In this document: positions 1-10,093 of the stretch, piece by piece | Layout of the letters: the number at the start of each line of letters is the position of its first letter | How positions within the stretch are numbered: the first letter of the stretch is position 1 | Source: Clostridia bacterium | Lineage (GTDB): Bacteria > Bacillota > Clostridia > Christensenellales > Aristaeellaceae | Length of the DNA: 64,000 nt | Reading direction: 5' to 3' | Assembly: GCA_017545905.1 (NCBI GenBank) | Contig: JAFWXL010000053.1 | Location: forward strand, 1-64,000 | Translations under genes and position numbers: made by a program | Notes under the pieces: generated by a model | What the model saw: the letters and a program-made list of their open reading frames with translations, nothing else | The model's database searches: none | What the model was told of the DNA's origin: nothing

Positions 1-414
1 TCAAAATCTGACTTGTGGTGGCTTTCTAAAGTGAAGCCGATGGCAAACTGGTTTACAGATAAGATGCTTCGTAAGAGTATGGCAAAATCTATATCTGTAA
101 CCGAGTATTCTTATAATAAAATGATAGAAATGTTGGCTCCTTTGTCAAAGAAACAAATTATAGAACAAATGGATATTGCTTATGGAAAGTTTGCACAGGA
201 AAACAAGGATTTGCAGTTAATTTGTCCAGTACTAATTTTACTTGGAGATAAAGATAAAACTGGAAAAGTAAAACAATATTGTACTGCATGGGCAGAAGCA
301 ACAGGATATCCATTACACATCATTGAAGATGCTGCTCATTTCTCTAATGGGGATAATGCGAAACAGGTTAATTCTGAGATAGAGCAGTTTGTTATACAAA
401 CTACTGTTGGTTAA
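1..414 (+). CDS. alpha/beta hydrolase, C-terminal part (5' end outside window)
   Basis: The frame is open from base 1, so the gene begins before the window. The visible 137 residues match the C-terminal third of an alpha/beta-hydrolase. There is a strand segment with PVLILLGDKD, where the acid of the catalytic triad normally lies, then a helix, then HIIEDAAHFSNGD, which carries the family's terminal catalytic His. The Ser nucleophile elbow would lie upstream. Substrate cannot be told. The DNA is clearly AT-rich and uses A/T-ending codons, unlike every gene to its right, so it may be acquired. A TTG at 13 could act as a start but has no convincing ribosome site. Confidence 0.7.
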   Translation, partial: SKSDLWWLSKVKPMANWFTDKMLRKSMAKSISVTEYSYNKMIEMLAPLSKKQIIEQMDIAYGKFAQENKDLQLICPVLILLGDKDKTGKVKQYCTAWAEATGYPLHIIEDAAHFSNGDNAKQVNSEIEQFVIQTTVG

Positions 415-501
415 TTTTTATCATGATTTAGAGCGTTTGGCAAATTCTAATTTGCCGCCCTATATCCGCAGTACAATTCCACAATGGACGATTCATAACA
501 A

Positions 502-539
502 AAAACGCTCTGCATGGCGCAAATCCATGCAGAGCGTTT
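502..539 (-). terminator. rho-independent terminator of the trx reductase fusion
   Basis: A 14-bp stem (AAACGCTCTGCATG paired with its complement) has a short loop and, on the minus strand, a run of six T. It lies just past the minus-strand stop at 558 and could also stop plus-strand reading from the hydrolase fragment. Confidence 0.85.
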
Positions 540-557
540 CTGTATTGATATATGCCT

Positions 558-1814
558 TTATTTCCCGGCGAGGTATTCCTCCGCCATATGCACCGCCACC
601 GCGCCGTCGGCAACCGCCGTGACGATCTGGCGCAGCTGCTTCTCTCTCACGTCGCCCACAGCATACACGCCGGGGATGTTCGTTCTCGTATCCTCGCCGG
701 CTGCGATATAGCCGCCCGCCGTCAGCTCCACCTGCCCGTCAAAGAGCTGCGTATTGGGCTTCCTGCCCACGCTGACAAACAGGCCGTCCACCTCAAGGCT
801 GCTTTCCTCGCCGCTCTTCACGTTCTTCAGGCGAACGCCCGTCAGCTTGTCCTCATGCTCCAGCGCCGTCACCACGCTGTCCCAGCGGAATTCCACATTC
901 TCCGCCTGCATCAGCGGCTCATGATACACCTTCGTCGCGCGCAGCGTGTCGCGCCTGTGAATCACGATCACGCGCTCGGCAATGCGGCTGAGCAGCAGCG
1001 CATCCGCCGCGGCCGAGTTGCCGCCGCCGACCACCGCAACCGTCTTGCCCTTGAAGAACATGCCGTCACAGGCCGCGCAGTAGGCCACGCCCCGGCCGAC
1101 GAGTTCCTTTTCCCCTTCAACGCCCAGCTCCCTGGGGCCCGCGCCCGTGGCAATGACCACAGCCTTGCCGTAATACACGCCTTCGCTGGTCTCGATCACC
1201 TTGGGCTCTGCCATGAGGTCCACACGCGTCACCTCGGCATAGGCCGTCTGTGCGCCGAAGCGCTGCGCCTGACGCAGCATCTTCTGACCCAGCTCGTAGC
1301 CATCCACGCCATCCTCAAAACCGGGATAATTGTCGATCTGATGCGTCTGTGCCATCTGGCCGCCGGCGGAGAGCTTCTCCAGCACAATGGCGTCCAGGCC
1401 GCTTCTGGCCGCATACAGCGCCGCCGTATAGCCGCCCGGGCCGCCGCCGATGATGATCATATCGTGCACATGCACGGCTTTTTGCTTCTGCTCCATGCTC
1501 AGCGTTCCGCTGATGAATTCATCAATTGCCGACTCAGATTCCGGATTGATGACGGAGCCCAGTGTCATCCCCTTGTGATAAAGCACCAGCGTGGGAATGA
1601 TCTCGATGCCCTCCTGCTGGGCGAGCGCCGGCTCTTCGTCGATATTGATCTTCGTCACAAGGATTCTGCCTTCGTATTTTTGGGCAATTCTGTCGTATGC
1701 GTCGCTGATTCTGCGGCAATAGGTGCACCATGGCGCCCAGAAATCCACCAGCACGGGCTTGTCTCCCAAGATCGCCTTTTCAAACATTTCCTGATTCATA
1801 TTCACAGCAGCCAT
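558..1814 (-). CDS. trxB: thioredoxin-thioredoxin reductase fusion protein
   Basis: One polypeptide of 418 residues joins a thioredoxin domain to an NADPH-dependent thioredoxin reductase. Residues 1-105 are a thioredoxin fold with active site WCTYC (Cys30, Cys33) and the cis-Pro of IIPTL. From about residue 118 follow the FAD site GGGPGG (123-128), the redox pair CAAC (Cys246, Cys249; CATC is usual), the NADPH site GGGNSA (263-268) with HRR (286-288), and a C-terminal FAD segment with GDVR. Single reductases are about 310 residues. The ATG at 1814 is preferred over the GTG at 1820 because GGAG lies 8 bases before it. It is expressed divergently from the Crp/Fnr gene and probably recycles electrons to its own Trx domain or to the thioredoxin at 2695. 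Confidence 0.93.
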   Translation of the reverse strand: MAAVNMNQEMFEKAILGDKPVLVDFWAPWCTYCRRISDAYDRIAQKYEGRILVTKINIDEEPALAQQEGIEIIPTLVLYHKGMTLGSVINPESESAIDEFISGTLSMEQKQKAVHVHDMIIIGGGPGGYTAALYAARSGLDAIVLEKLSAGGQMAQTHQIDNYPGFEDGVDGYELGQKMLRQAQRFGAQTAYAEVTRVDLMAEPKVIETSEGVYYGKAVVIATGAGPRELGVEGEKELVGRGVAYCAACDGMFFKGKTVAVVGGGNSAAADALLLSRIAERVIVIHRRDTLRATKVYHEPLMQAENVEFRWDSVVTALEHEDKLTGVRLKNVKSGEESSLEVDGLFVSVGRKPNTQLFDGQVELTAGGYIAAGEDTRTNIPGVYAVGDVREKQLRQIVTAVADGAVAVHMAEEYLAGK

Positions 1815-1846
1815 ATTCACCGCTCCTTTGCTTCTTTCTTGCTTAC

Positions 1847-1887
1847 ATTATACCCCAATCAGCCACGTTTTTCCGTAACAAAATCAC
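1847..1887 (-). promoter_or_regulatory. trx-fusion promoter with Crp/Fnr-type activator site
   Basis: On the minus strand, GTGATTTTGTTACGGAAA (1870-1887) is followed by a perfect TATAAT at 1847-1852. No good -35 box is present. The 13-bp core (1875-1887) is 22 bases from the -10, so its centre falls near -41, the class II activator position. The same layout recurs at 3821-3861 and 42049-42088. Confidence 0.6.
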
Positions 1888-1900
1888 CTTTTGAAAACAA

Positions 1901-1929
1901 TTGACGGCCGCGCCAAACGGATTTATACT
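1901..1929 (+). promoter_or_regulatory. promoter of the Crp/Fnr regulator gene
   Basis: TTGACG (1901-1906), a 17-bp spacer and TATACT (1924-1929) make a near-consensus housekeeping promoter. The predicted transcript starts about 26 bases before the ATG at 1962. Confidence 0.75.
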
Positions 1930-1961
1930 AATGGTATGATGAGGTACAGGAGGAATTGCGC

Positions 1962-2621
1962 ATGGAGTTTTCCAAATACTTCCCGATCTGGAATCAGCTC
2001 ACCCCGGAGCATCAAAGCATCCTCAGCCATGCTGCCACGCTGCACACGGCGAAAAAGGGAACCATTATCCATAATGGCAGCGTGGAATGCACCGGGCTTC
2101 TGCTTGTGAAGACAGGACAGCTGCGCGCATACAGCCTGTCCGCCGAGGGCCGTGAGGTCACGCTCTATCGCCTCTTCGATCGGGATATGTGCATGCTCTC
2201 GGCCACCTGCATGATGAACAGCCTGCAGGTCGAAATCGTCTTTCAGGCCGAGAAGGACACCACACTCTGGATCATTCCGCCGGATGTATATAAAGGCCTC
2301 ATGCGCGAATCCGGTCCGATCGCCATCTATACCAGCGAGCTCATGGGCACCCGCTTCACCGAAGTGATGTGGCTCGTGGAGCAGATCATGTGGAAGAGTC
2401 TGGACAAGCGCGTCGCCGGCTTCCTGCTCGAGGAAACCGCCATCGAGAATACGACCAAGCTGAGAATCACCCACGAAACCATCGCCAATCATCTGGGCAC
2501 GCACCGCGAGGTCATCACCCGGATGCTGCGCTATTTCCAGAGCGAGGGCATGGTAAGTCTTTCCCGCGGCACGGTTGAGATCACCGACGAAGCCATGCTT
2601 GCCGCGCTGACTGACGCCTGA
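1962..2621 (+). CDS. Crp/Fnr family transcriptional regulator
   Basis: A 219-residue DNA-binding regulator with an N-terminal cyclic-nucleotide-binding-like beta barrel (about 20-120), a long dimer helix and a C-terminal winged helix-turn-helix. The recognition helix reads THREVITRML, keeping the Arg-Glu-x-x-x-Arg pattern with which E. coli CRP reads GTGA. There is no FNR-type N-terminal cysteine cluster, but two cysteines lie close together in the barrel (MCMLSATC) and could sense redox state; that is inference. The ATG at 1962 is chosen because AGGAGG (1948-1953) sits 8 bases upstream; an in-frame TTG at 1956 does not fit. It faces the thioredoxin reductase fusion and probably controls it. 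Confidence 0.9.
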   Translation: MEFSKYFPIWNQLTPEHQSILSHAATLHTAKKGTIIHNGSVECTGLLLVKTGQLRAYSLSAEGREVTLYRLFDRDMCMLSATCMMNSLQVEIVFQAEKDTTLWIIPPDVYKGLMRESGPIAIYTSELMGTRFTEVMWLVEQIMWKSLDKRVAGFLLEETAIENTTKLRITHETIANHLGTHREVITRMLRYFQSEGMVSLSRGTVEITDEAMLAALTDA

Positions 2622-2648
2622 CGCGCATTCCAAAATACGATATGCCAA

Positions 2649-2690
2649 AACCGCTGTACATGCCCCGTTGCATGTACAGCGGTTCTTTTT
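2649..2690 (+). terminator. bidirectional terminator between regulator and thioredoxin
   Basis: The stem AACCGCTGTACATG pairs with CATGTACAGCGGTT and is followed by TCTTTTT on the plus strand. On the minus strand it ends in TTTT. It separates the convergent regulator gene and the thioredoxin gene. Confidence 0.88.
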
Positions 2691-2694
2691 CGGC

Positions 2695-3000
2695 TTACAG
2701 CATGGTCAGCACGGCTGTCTTAGGCCTTGCGCCCGAAGATTTGGCGGTGACTTTTCCGTCCTTCATCACAACGAGGGTCGGAATGCTCATCACGCCAAAG
2801 CGCTGCGCCAGTTCCGGCTGCTCATCCACGTTGACCTTGCCCACCCTGACGTCGGCGCGCTGCGCTGCGATCTCATCCATAACAGACGACATCATGCGGC
2901 ACGGGCCGCACCACGGCGCCCAGAAATCCAGCAGCACCGGCTTATCGGACCTGAGTACCTCGTCATGAAAATTTGCGCTCGTAATCTGCAGCACACGCAT
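2695..3000 (-). CDS. trxA: thioredoxin
   Basis: A complete 101-residue thioredoxin, the usual size, with the standard WCGPC active site, FWAPWC context and the cis-Pro in SIPTLV. It reduces protein disulfides in the cytoplasm and would be recharged by the reductase fusion at 558-1814. The start at 3000 is chosen because AAGGAGG lies 8 bases before that ATG; longer in-frame extensions upstream run through the SDR gene. It is 31 bases downstream of the SDR stop and should be co-transcribed with it from the promoter at 3821-3861. Confidence 0.93.
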   Translation of the reverse strand: MRVLQITSANFHDEVLRSDKPVLLDFWAPWCGPCRMMSSVMDEIAAQRADVRVGKVNVDEQPELAQRFGVMSIPTLVVMKDGKVTAKSSGARPKTAVLTML

Positions 3001-3031
3001 CTTGATTTCCTCCTTCATTCTGTATATCCCT

Positions 3032-3778
3032 TTATGATCTGGCCATACCGTCCACGCTGAGCACCACGCCCGTGATGTAGGACGCCTCATCCGATGCGAG
3101 GAAGACAAACGCATTGGCGATATCCTCCGGCTGGCCGAGGCGGCGCAGCGGAATTCTCTCAATCATCGGCTGGATAACCTCGCGAGGCACGGCCTTCATC
3201 ATGTCGGTTTCCGTGATGCCCGGCGCAACCGCATTGACGCGGATACCCTTGGGCCCCAGCTCGCGCGCCAGCGACACGGTCAGGCCGTTCACGGCGAATT
3301 TCGACGCCGGATAGGCAAAGCCGCTGGGCTGGCCGGAGATGCTGACCATGGACGAGGTGGACAGAATCACGCCGCTGCCGCGGGCGACCATGCATTCGCT
3401 GGCGGCACGAGTCGCATTGAACACACCCTTGACGTTGAGATCCATGACCCTGTCGAAGGTCTCCTCTGTGTAATTCATAAACGGCGTGCTTTCCGAAACG
3501 CCCGCGTTATTGACCAGAATATCCACGCAGCCGTATTTCGTAGTCGCCTCGATGAATGCCTCGCGCACAGACTGAAGGCTGGCCAGATCCGGGCTGATGC
3601 CTGCTACGGTCGAGTCGGGATACTTCTCTTTGAGCTTCCTGACGGCCTCGTCGGCAGATTTCTGCGTGCTCGCCGTGATGATCACGGTCGCGCCTTCCTG
3701 GAGAAATCTGTCTGCTGTGGCAAAGCCGATGCCGCGGCTGCCGCCGGTGATGATCGCAACTTTATTCTGAAGCCTCAT
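3032..3778 (-). CDS. SDR family oxidoreductase, 3-oxoacyl-ACP reductase-like
   Basis: A 248-residue classical short-chain dehydrogenase/reductase. Visible motifs are the Rossmann glycine motif TGGSRGIG, NNAG, the catalytic Ser in STSSMVSISG, the YPASK Tyr/Lys pair, and the C-terminal VLSVDG. It resembles FabG, but its pairing with thioredoxin rather than fatty-acid genes means the substrate is open; quinone or sugar-type substrates are equally possible. The ATG at 3778 is preceded by AGGAGG at 6 bases. It is the first gene of a two-gene operon with trxA and carries the Crp/Fnr-type site upstream. Confidence 0.85.
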   Translation of the reverse strand: MRLQNKVAIITGGSRGIGFATADRFLQEGATVIITASTQKSADEAVRKLKEKYPDSTVAGISPDLASLQSVREAFIEATTKYGCVDILVNNAGVSESTPFMNYTEETFDRVMDLNVKGVFNATRAASECMVARGSGVILSTSSMVSISGQPSGFAYPASKFAVNGLTVSLARELGPKGIRVNAVAPGITETDMMKAVPREVIQPMIERIPLRRLGQPEDIANAFVFLASDEASYITGVVLSVDGMARS

Positions 3779-3820
3779 ATCGGATACCTCCTGATCGGGT
3801 TGATTTCTTTTGTTGATCAT

Positions 3821-3861
3821 ACTATACCCGATCTCAGGCGCTATTTCCGTGACAAAATCAC
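3821..3861 (-). promoter_or_regulatory. SDR-trxA promoter with Crp/Fnr-type activator site
   Basis: On the minus strand, GTGATTTTGTCACGGAAA (3844-3861) lies upstream of TATAGT (3821-3826). The 13-bp core GTGATTTTGTCAC has perfectly inverted GTGA half-sites and is 22 bases from the -10, the same distance as at the trx reductase fusion. No -35 box is evident, as expected for an activator-dependent promoter. Confidence 0.6.
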
Positions 3862-3951
3862 ACTGCCGGCAATTGCTTTTGCATTCAACCCCTTATCCGC
3901 AAAGGCAGGCTGTACCGGCAGCAGGATTCTTTGTGCAATTCACCATTGCGC

Positions 3952-3982
3952 AAAAAGGCGCCCGGATTTCTCCGGACGCCTT
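3952..3982 (-). terminator. terminator after nagA
   Basis: On the minus strand, AAGGCGTCCGGA pairs imperfectly with TCCGGGCGCCTT and is followed by a T run. It lies 22 bases past the nagA stop. Confidence 0.8.
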
Positions 3983-4003
3983 CGGCTATGCTTAGCTGTA
4001 TGA

Positions 4004-5137
4004 TCAGATTTCTCTGCCGGCCAGGAATACGCGCTTGTCCGCGTAGCCTTCGGCGCAGACGATGAAATCGGCCTGCTTGCCGGTCTCGATGGAGCCGACG
4101 ATGTCCTGTACGCCCAGCGCACACGCCGGATTATACGTTGCCGCACGCACGGCGTCCTCCTCGGCAATGCCCCAGGAGATCACATTGGTCAGGCACTGCC
4201 ACATGTTCGCCGCAGAGCAGGCGATGGTGCCATCCGCCACCAGCTTCGCCACGCCGCCCACCAGCTGCGCGGTCTGACCGCCGATGTCAAACGTCGTGCC
4301 GTCCGGCTGACCGGCGCAGCGGCCGGAGTCGGAAACGATGATCATGCGATCGCCTCCGAACATCGAAAACGCCAGACGCACGGACGCCGGATGGATGTGC
4401 ATGCCGTCGCAGATGATCTCCGCGCGGACGTTCTGATTCTCCACCGCCGCCGGAATCACGCCCGGATTGCGGTGATGGATGCCCGGCATCGCGTTGTACA
4501 GGTGCGTCAGATGGGTCACGCCGGCATCGACAGCCGCTCTCGCGTGATCATAGTCGGAATCGGTATGTGCGATGGAAACCGTGCACAGCGCCTTCGCCTT
4601 GCTGACAAACTCCGCCGCGCCCGGAAGCTCCGGTGCAATATCCACGATGCGGATCAGGCCGCCGCAGCCATCATAGAGCTTCCTGAAGCCGTCAAAGTCC
4701 GGCTCCTTGAGGTAATCCGGGTTCTGTGCGCCGCGCTTCTTATAGGAGAAATACGGGCCCTCCATCTGAATGCCGCGAAGGACCGCACAGCCCTCCGGCT
4801 TTTCCTCTGCGATCTTCTTCGCCGTGGCAAAGGCCTTTTCCAGCACATCATAAGGGAGCGTCATGGAAGCCGGCGCAAAGGACGTCACACCGCAGCGCAG
4901 GTAATACGCAGCCATCTTCACAAGTCCGTCGTAATCGCCGTCCGAAAAATCATAACCGGAATTGCCGTGGCTGTGCACCTCGATCATGCCGGGAATCACC
5001 GTTGCGCCCTTGAGATCGACGGCGTCCTCCGGCACATTCTCCGGCAGCACCGCGCCGAACTTGCCGTCAATCACCTCAAACGCGCCTGTATGGAACTGAA
5101 AATCACCGGTAAAAATGCGTGCATTCTTGTAAAACAT
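4004..5137 (-). CDS. nagA: N-acetylglucosamine-6-phosphate deacetylase
   Basis: A 377-residue amidohydrolase that removes acetate from GlcNAc-6-P to give glucosamine-6-P. The metal-binding HSHG near residue 56, the metal Glu in MEGPYFSYKKRGAQ, IAHTDSDYDHA, HLYNAM and the catalytic Asp in VSDSG are all in place. Length is normal for NagA. It follows the ROK-family gene by 12 bases, so the two form an operon that phosphorylates and deacetylates an amino sugar. A second, quite different nagA lies at 46824-47978. Confidence 0.9.
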   Translation of the reverse strand: MFYKNARIFTGDFQFHTGAFEVIDGKFGAVLPENVPEDAVDLKGATVIPGMIEVHSHGNSGYDFSDGDYDGLVKMAAYYLRCGVTSFAPASMTLPYDVLEKAFATAKKIAEEKPEGCAVLRGIQMEGPYFSYKKRGAQNPDYLKEPDFDGFRKLYDGCGGLIRIVDIAPELPGAAEFVSKAKALCTVSIAHTDSDYDHARAAVDAGVTHLTHLYNAMPGIHHRNPGVIPAAVENQNVRAEIICDGMHIHPASVRLAFSMFGGDRMIIVSDSGRCAGQPDGTTFDIGGQTAQLVGGVAKLVADGTIACSAANMWQCLTNVISWGIAEEDAVRAATYNPACALGVQDIVGSIETGKQADFIVCAEGYADKRVFLAGREI

Positions 5138-5149
5138 GGCCCGTCCTCC

Positions 5150-6532
5150 TTACTTTCTGATGTCGGGCAGCGTCGCCGCAGCGACGGACTGGCCCACACG
5201 GCGGGTCTTCTCATCCGGGAGCATGACCTCGACCTTCTTCGCCAGCTCCGGGAACTCATCCGCAAGGATCGCATTGCACACGGAAAGGATCGTATCGCCG
5301 CCCTTGCCGCTCATCACGCGGCCGAGCATCATCATGTGCTCGATGTCGTAGAACTGGCTGTAAAGCACAGTGGTATACGCCAGATACGCGCCGATGGTCT
5401 CGTAGATCGCCTTGGCGCGCTCGTCATCCTCCGCCATGAGCGCCTGAACGACCTTGAGCTTCTCCGCCGGACTCAGCGCCGGATCAAGCTCAATGCCGGC
5501 GGCAGGCGCCAGCTTGATCACCGCATCCTGGGAGAAATACTTGCAGCCCACGCCATAGTCGGTAGACCACTCGTCCTGCATCGCGCCCGCCTGCAGATCG
5601 ACCGGGGCAAACGCCAGCTCATTGAGCCAGCCCAGAACATTCTTGTCCTTATCGACATAGCCGACGGCCTCGGAGGTGCCCATCGCCATGCCCATGATAT
5701 TGCCCACGCCAAGGCCCATGGCGCCCGCCAACGCAGATACGTCGCCATCGTTGGCCACAACGATCGGCACATCGCCGATCTCCAGCGCAGCGCGGTCATA
5801 GATCGTCTTGACCTTCTCCCAATTGCTGCGCGGCACCTTGATGAACAGAGACGCCACCATCGGCGCATTGCCGATGAACACGCCGGCAGAAGAGACGCCG
5901 ATCGCATCCACGCGCGGCATCTTCGAAGCGGCAGTCTTGAATGCATCGACGATGTGGCCGTAGTGATAATCCGGGTCCTCCTGCAGCTTCGGGAACCAGA
6001 CAACCTCCTCGGAATACACACATTCGCCATCGATTACGGCAGAGACCTTGCGATCGGAGCCGCCAGCGTCAAAACCGATGCGGCAGCCGTCCAGATGGCC
6101 GCCAATGGGCGCAGCAGATTCATTCTCCTGCGGGCACTGATCCAGCGGCAGGTCGATCACTTCGACGTCGCGCTCGTAGGTGTTGCGGAAGAACTCGCAG
6201 TCAAAACGGCGCGCGCCCTCGGGCGTGTAATCCTGCTGAAGCCTCTTTGCCAGATCGCTGCAGCCGCACACATAGATGCGGAAGCCGCCGACAGACCAGA
6301 GCAGGAACTTGACATAACGCTCCACATAGCGGTAATCGGCCTCAAACATCTCCGCCGTGCCGTAGATCTTCGTATGATGGACGGATACCTTGCCCGCTTC
6401 GCGCTCCACAGCAATGGCAATCGGCTGCGCTGCGCCCTTGAGATATGCATCGCGCCATACGCCGAACGGAATAAACGTCGCGTCCAGCTTCGGCGCATGC
6501 TTCATGTCATAGGAAATGCCAAGATACTGCAT
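5150..6532 (-). CDS. ROK-family sugar kinase-like protein with N-terminal extension
   Basis: 460 residues. The C-terminal two thirds is an actin/hexokinase-fold ROK domain: GFDAGGSDRK near 153 is the phosphate-1 loop, and VVANDGDVSALAG holds the likely catalytic Asp. Normal ROK kinases are about 300 residues; here about 145 residues precede the domain and match nothing I recognise. The usual ROK zinc signature GHxxxxxxxxxCxCGxxGC is absent (YGVGCKYF stands there), so it is an atypical member. Being co-transcribed with nagA suggests an N-acetylhexosamine kinase, which is inference. AAGGAGG lies 7 bases before the ATG. Confidence 0.75.
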   Translation of the reverse strand: MQYLGISYDMKHAPKLDATFIPFGVWRDAYLKGAAQPIAIAVEREAGKVSVHHTKIYGTAEMFEADYRYVERYVKFLLWSVGGFRIYVCGCSDLAKRLQQDYTPEGARRFDCEFFRNTYERDVEVIDLPLDQCPQENESAAPIGGHLDGCRIGFDAGGSDRKVSAVIDGECVYSEEVVWFPKLQEDPDYHYGHIVDAFKTAASKMPRVDAIGVSSAGVFIGNAPMVASLFIKVPRSNWEKVKTIYDRAALEIGDVPIVVANDGDVSALAGAMGLGVGNIMGMAMGTSEAVGYVDKDKNVLGWLNELAFAPVDLQAGAMQDEWSTDYGVGCKYFSQDAVIKLAPAAGIELDPALSPAEKLKVVQALMAEDDERAKAIYETIGAYLAYTTVLYSQFYDIEHMMMLGRVMSGKGGDTILSVCNAILADEFPELAKKVEVMLPDEKTRRVGQSVAAATLPDIRK

Positions 6533-6564
6533 AGTATTTCCTCCTTATGTTTCTATATAGATTC

Positions 6565-6592
6565 ATTATACCATATTTCATTCAGGTTTCAA
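6565..6592 (-). promoter_or_regulatory. promoter of the ROK-nagA operon
   Basis: On the minus strand TTGAAA (6587-6592), a 16-bp spacer and TATAAT (6565-6570) form a standard promoter about 32 bases before the start codon. Confidence 0.7.
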
Positions 6593-6706
6593 TCACTACG
6601 CTGCATTTGTATGACAATTGTTTAAAGATCGTGCAGATCCGCAATGTACCGACCGCCCGGCCTGCAGCAATCAATGGCGATCCGCCTAAATTATGACAAA
6701 TCACTA

Positions 6707-6735
6707 TTTACCTTTATCCGGAAATGGATTATAAT
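6707..6735 (+). promoter_or_regulatory. promoter of the PPi-phosphofructokinase gene
   Basis: TTTACC (6707-6712), a 17-bp spacer and TATAAT (6730-6735). Just upstream, TGACAAATCA (6694-6703) is an FNR-like inverted repeat centred about -43. It resembles the activator motif seen elsewhere here but has one base less between half-sites. The leader is about 85 bases long; the remaining spacer (6593-6693) shows nothing else. Confidence 0.6.
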
Positions 6736-6828
6736 AATTTTGATGCGGTTATATAGCAGGTGCTGGATATTCCACGCACGCCCGCACAGGATCATCAACC
6801 AAATTGAACTGTAAGGAGTGTCTTTGAC

Positions 6829-8487
6829 ATGAAACTCTCACCTCTTCAGACGGCCAGATATCAGTATACGCCCAAGCTTCCCGGCATTCTCAGGAACGGC
6901 ATTTCTGAGATTTGTGTGACCAACGGCGGCGCAACCTCCAGCGTTGCCGATCAGGAAAAGATTGCCGCTCTGTTCCCCAATACCTACGGCAAGCCTGAGC
7001 TCATCTTCGCCAAGGGCGAGAACACCGCTCCGGCCAAGAAGCAGGTTGTCGGCGTGATCCTCTCCGGCGGTCAGGCTCCGGGCGGCCACAATGTGGTCTG
7101 CGGCCTGTATGACGCGCTGAAGGCGACCAACAAGGAAAACGAGCTCTACGGCTTCAAGGGCGGCCCGAGCGGCCTGCTCGAGGACAACTACATTGTCTTC
7201 GATGACGAATACATCAATCAGTACCGCAACACCGGCGGTTTCGACATCATCGGCTCCGGCCGCACCAAGCTGGAGACTGAAGCGCAGTTCGCTGTGGTTG
7301 CCGAGGTCTGCAAGAAGCACGGCATCACCGCGATCGTCATCATCGGCGGCGACGACTCCAACACCAACGCCGGCGTTCTGGCTGAGTACTGCGCTGCGCA
7401 CAACACTGGCGTTCAGGTCATCGGCTGCCCGAAGACCATCGACGGCGACCTGAAGAACGAGGACATCGAGTGCTCCTTCGGCTTTGACACCGCCACCAAG
7501 ACCTACTCCGAAATCATCGGCAACATCCAGCGCGACGCCAACTCCGCCAAGAAGTACTGGCACTTCGTGAAGGTCATGGGCCGCTCCGCTTCCCATGTTG
7601 CGCTGGAGTGTGCCCTGCAGACCCAGCCCAACATCTGCCTGGTCGGCGAAGAGGTTGCCGCCAAGAAGATGTCCCTCGCCCAGATCACCGATTACATCGC
7701 CGATTCCGTCGCCGCCCGCGCGGCCAACGGCAACAATTTCGGCGTTGCGATCATCCCGGAGGGCATCGTTGAGTTCGTGCCGGAGTTCTCCATGCTCATC
7801 AAGGAGATCAACGAGCTGCTCGCCGGCGAGAAGACCGCGCAGTTCAACGCGCTGCCGACCTGGGACGCCAAGTACGCCTTCATCGAGGCGGGCCTGACCA
7901 AGGAAGCCATGGCCGTGTTCGCGGTTCTGCCGCAGAGCATCCAGCAGCAGCTGTTCCTGGAGCGCGACCCGCACGGCAACGTTCAGGTTTCCCTGATCGA
8001 GTCCGAGAAGCTCTTCTCCGAGATGGTGAAGAACAATCTGGCTGCGCGCAAGGCTGCGGGCACCTACAAGGGCAAGTTCTCCGCGCTGCATCACTTCCTG
8101 GGCTACGAGGGCCGCTGCGCGTTCCCGTCCAACTTCGACGCGGACTACTGCTACTCTCTGGGCTACAATGCCTGCATGCTCATCCAGTACGGCTGCAACG
8201 GCTATCTGTCCAAGGTGTCCAACCTGTCCAAGCCGGCCGAGGAGTGGGTTGCCGGCGGCATGCCCATCACCAAGATGATGAACATGGAGCGCCGCAACGG
8301 CGAGGACAAGCCGGTTATCCGCAAGGCGCTCGTCGAGCTGGACGGCGCGCCGTTCAAGTACTTCGAGGCGCACCGCGAGCAGTGGGCCGTTGAGACCTGC
8401 TTCGTCTATCCGGGTGCGATCCAGTACTTCGGACCGTCCGAGGTCTGCGACCTGACCACCAGAACCCTCGCTCTGGAGAAGGCCTGA
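6829..8487 (+). CDS. pfp: pyrophosphate--fructose-6-phosphate 1-phosphotransferase (long type)
   Basis: A 552-residue phosphofructokinase of the long, plant-like PPi-dependent group. [10 protein letters not shown] near 79-88 forms the phosphate loop. GGDDSN (173-178) has the second Asp that marks pyrophosphate users in place of the Gly of ATP enzymes, and PKTIDGD (201-207) has the Lys typical of PPi enzymes. MGRSASH binds fructose-6-P. It phosphorylates fructose-6-P reversibly with PPi, saving ATP in glycolysis. It is a single-gene unit with its own promoter and terminator; codon use is strongly biased (GGC, CTG, AAG), suggesting high expression. A second PFK lies at 55113-56270. Confidence 0.93.
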   Translation: MKLSPLQTARYQYTPKLPGILRNGISEICVTNGGATSSVADQEKIAALFPNTYGKPELIFAKGENTAPAKKQVVGVILSGGQAPGGHNVVCGLYDALKATNKENELYGFKGGPSGLLEDNYIVFDDEYINQYRNTGGFDIIGSGRTKLETEAQFAVVAEVCKKHGITAIVIIGGDDSNTNAGVLAEYCAAHNTGVQVIGCPKTIDGDLKNEDIECSFGFDTATKTYSEIIGNIQRDANSAKKYWHFVKVMGRSASHVALECALQTQPNICLVGEEVAAKKMSLAQITDYIADSVAARAANGNNFGVAIIPEGIVEFVPEFSMLIKEINELLAGEKTAQFNALPTWDAKYAFIEAGLTKEAMAVFAVLPQSIQQQLFLERDPHGNVQVSLIESEKLFSEMVKNNLAARKAAGTYKGKFSALHHFLGYEGRCAFPSNFDADYCYSLGYNACMLIQYGCNGYLSKVSNLSKPAEEWVAGGMPITKMMNMERRNGEDKPVIRKALVELDGAPFKYFEAHREQWAVETCFVYPGAIQYFGPSEVCDLTTRTLALEKA

Positions 8488-8510
8488 TTCAGATTCCATC
8501 AAACATATCA

Positions 8511-8545
8511 GGAGCCTGCATGGTTTTCATGCAGGCTCCTTTTTC
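8511..8545 (+). terminator. rho-independent terminator after pfp
   Basis: GGAGCCTGCATG pairs with CATGCAGGCTCC across a short loop and is followed by TTTTTC, 24 bases past the stop. Confidence 0.93.
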
Positions 8546-8566
8546 TTGAATTCCGGCGCTTTTCTG

Positions 8567-10075
<1,509 letters not shown>

Positions 10076-10093
10076 TCACACTCCTTTTGCGTA

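Noticed and set aside
552..1904. 450-codon plus-strand open frame
   Set aside because: It is the antisense of the Trx-TrxR fusion, whose motifs are unmistakable; the frame is rich in His, Arg and Leu as expected of such shadows.
4391..6625. 744-codon plus-strand open frame
   Set aside because: It runs antisense across both nagA and the ROK gene, has no ribosome site and no domain pattern.
6694..6703. fourth copy of the Crp/Fnr-type motif upstream of pfp
   Set aside because: TGACAAATCA has four, not five, bases between half-sites and lacks the ACGGAAA flank, and this promoter has its own -35. Left as a weak possibility only.
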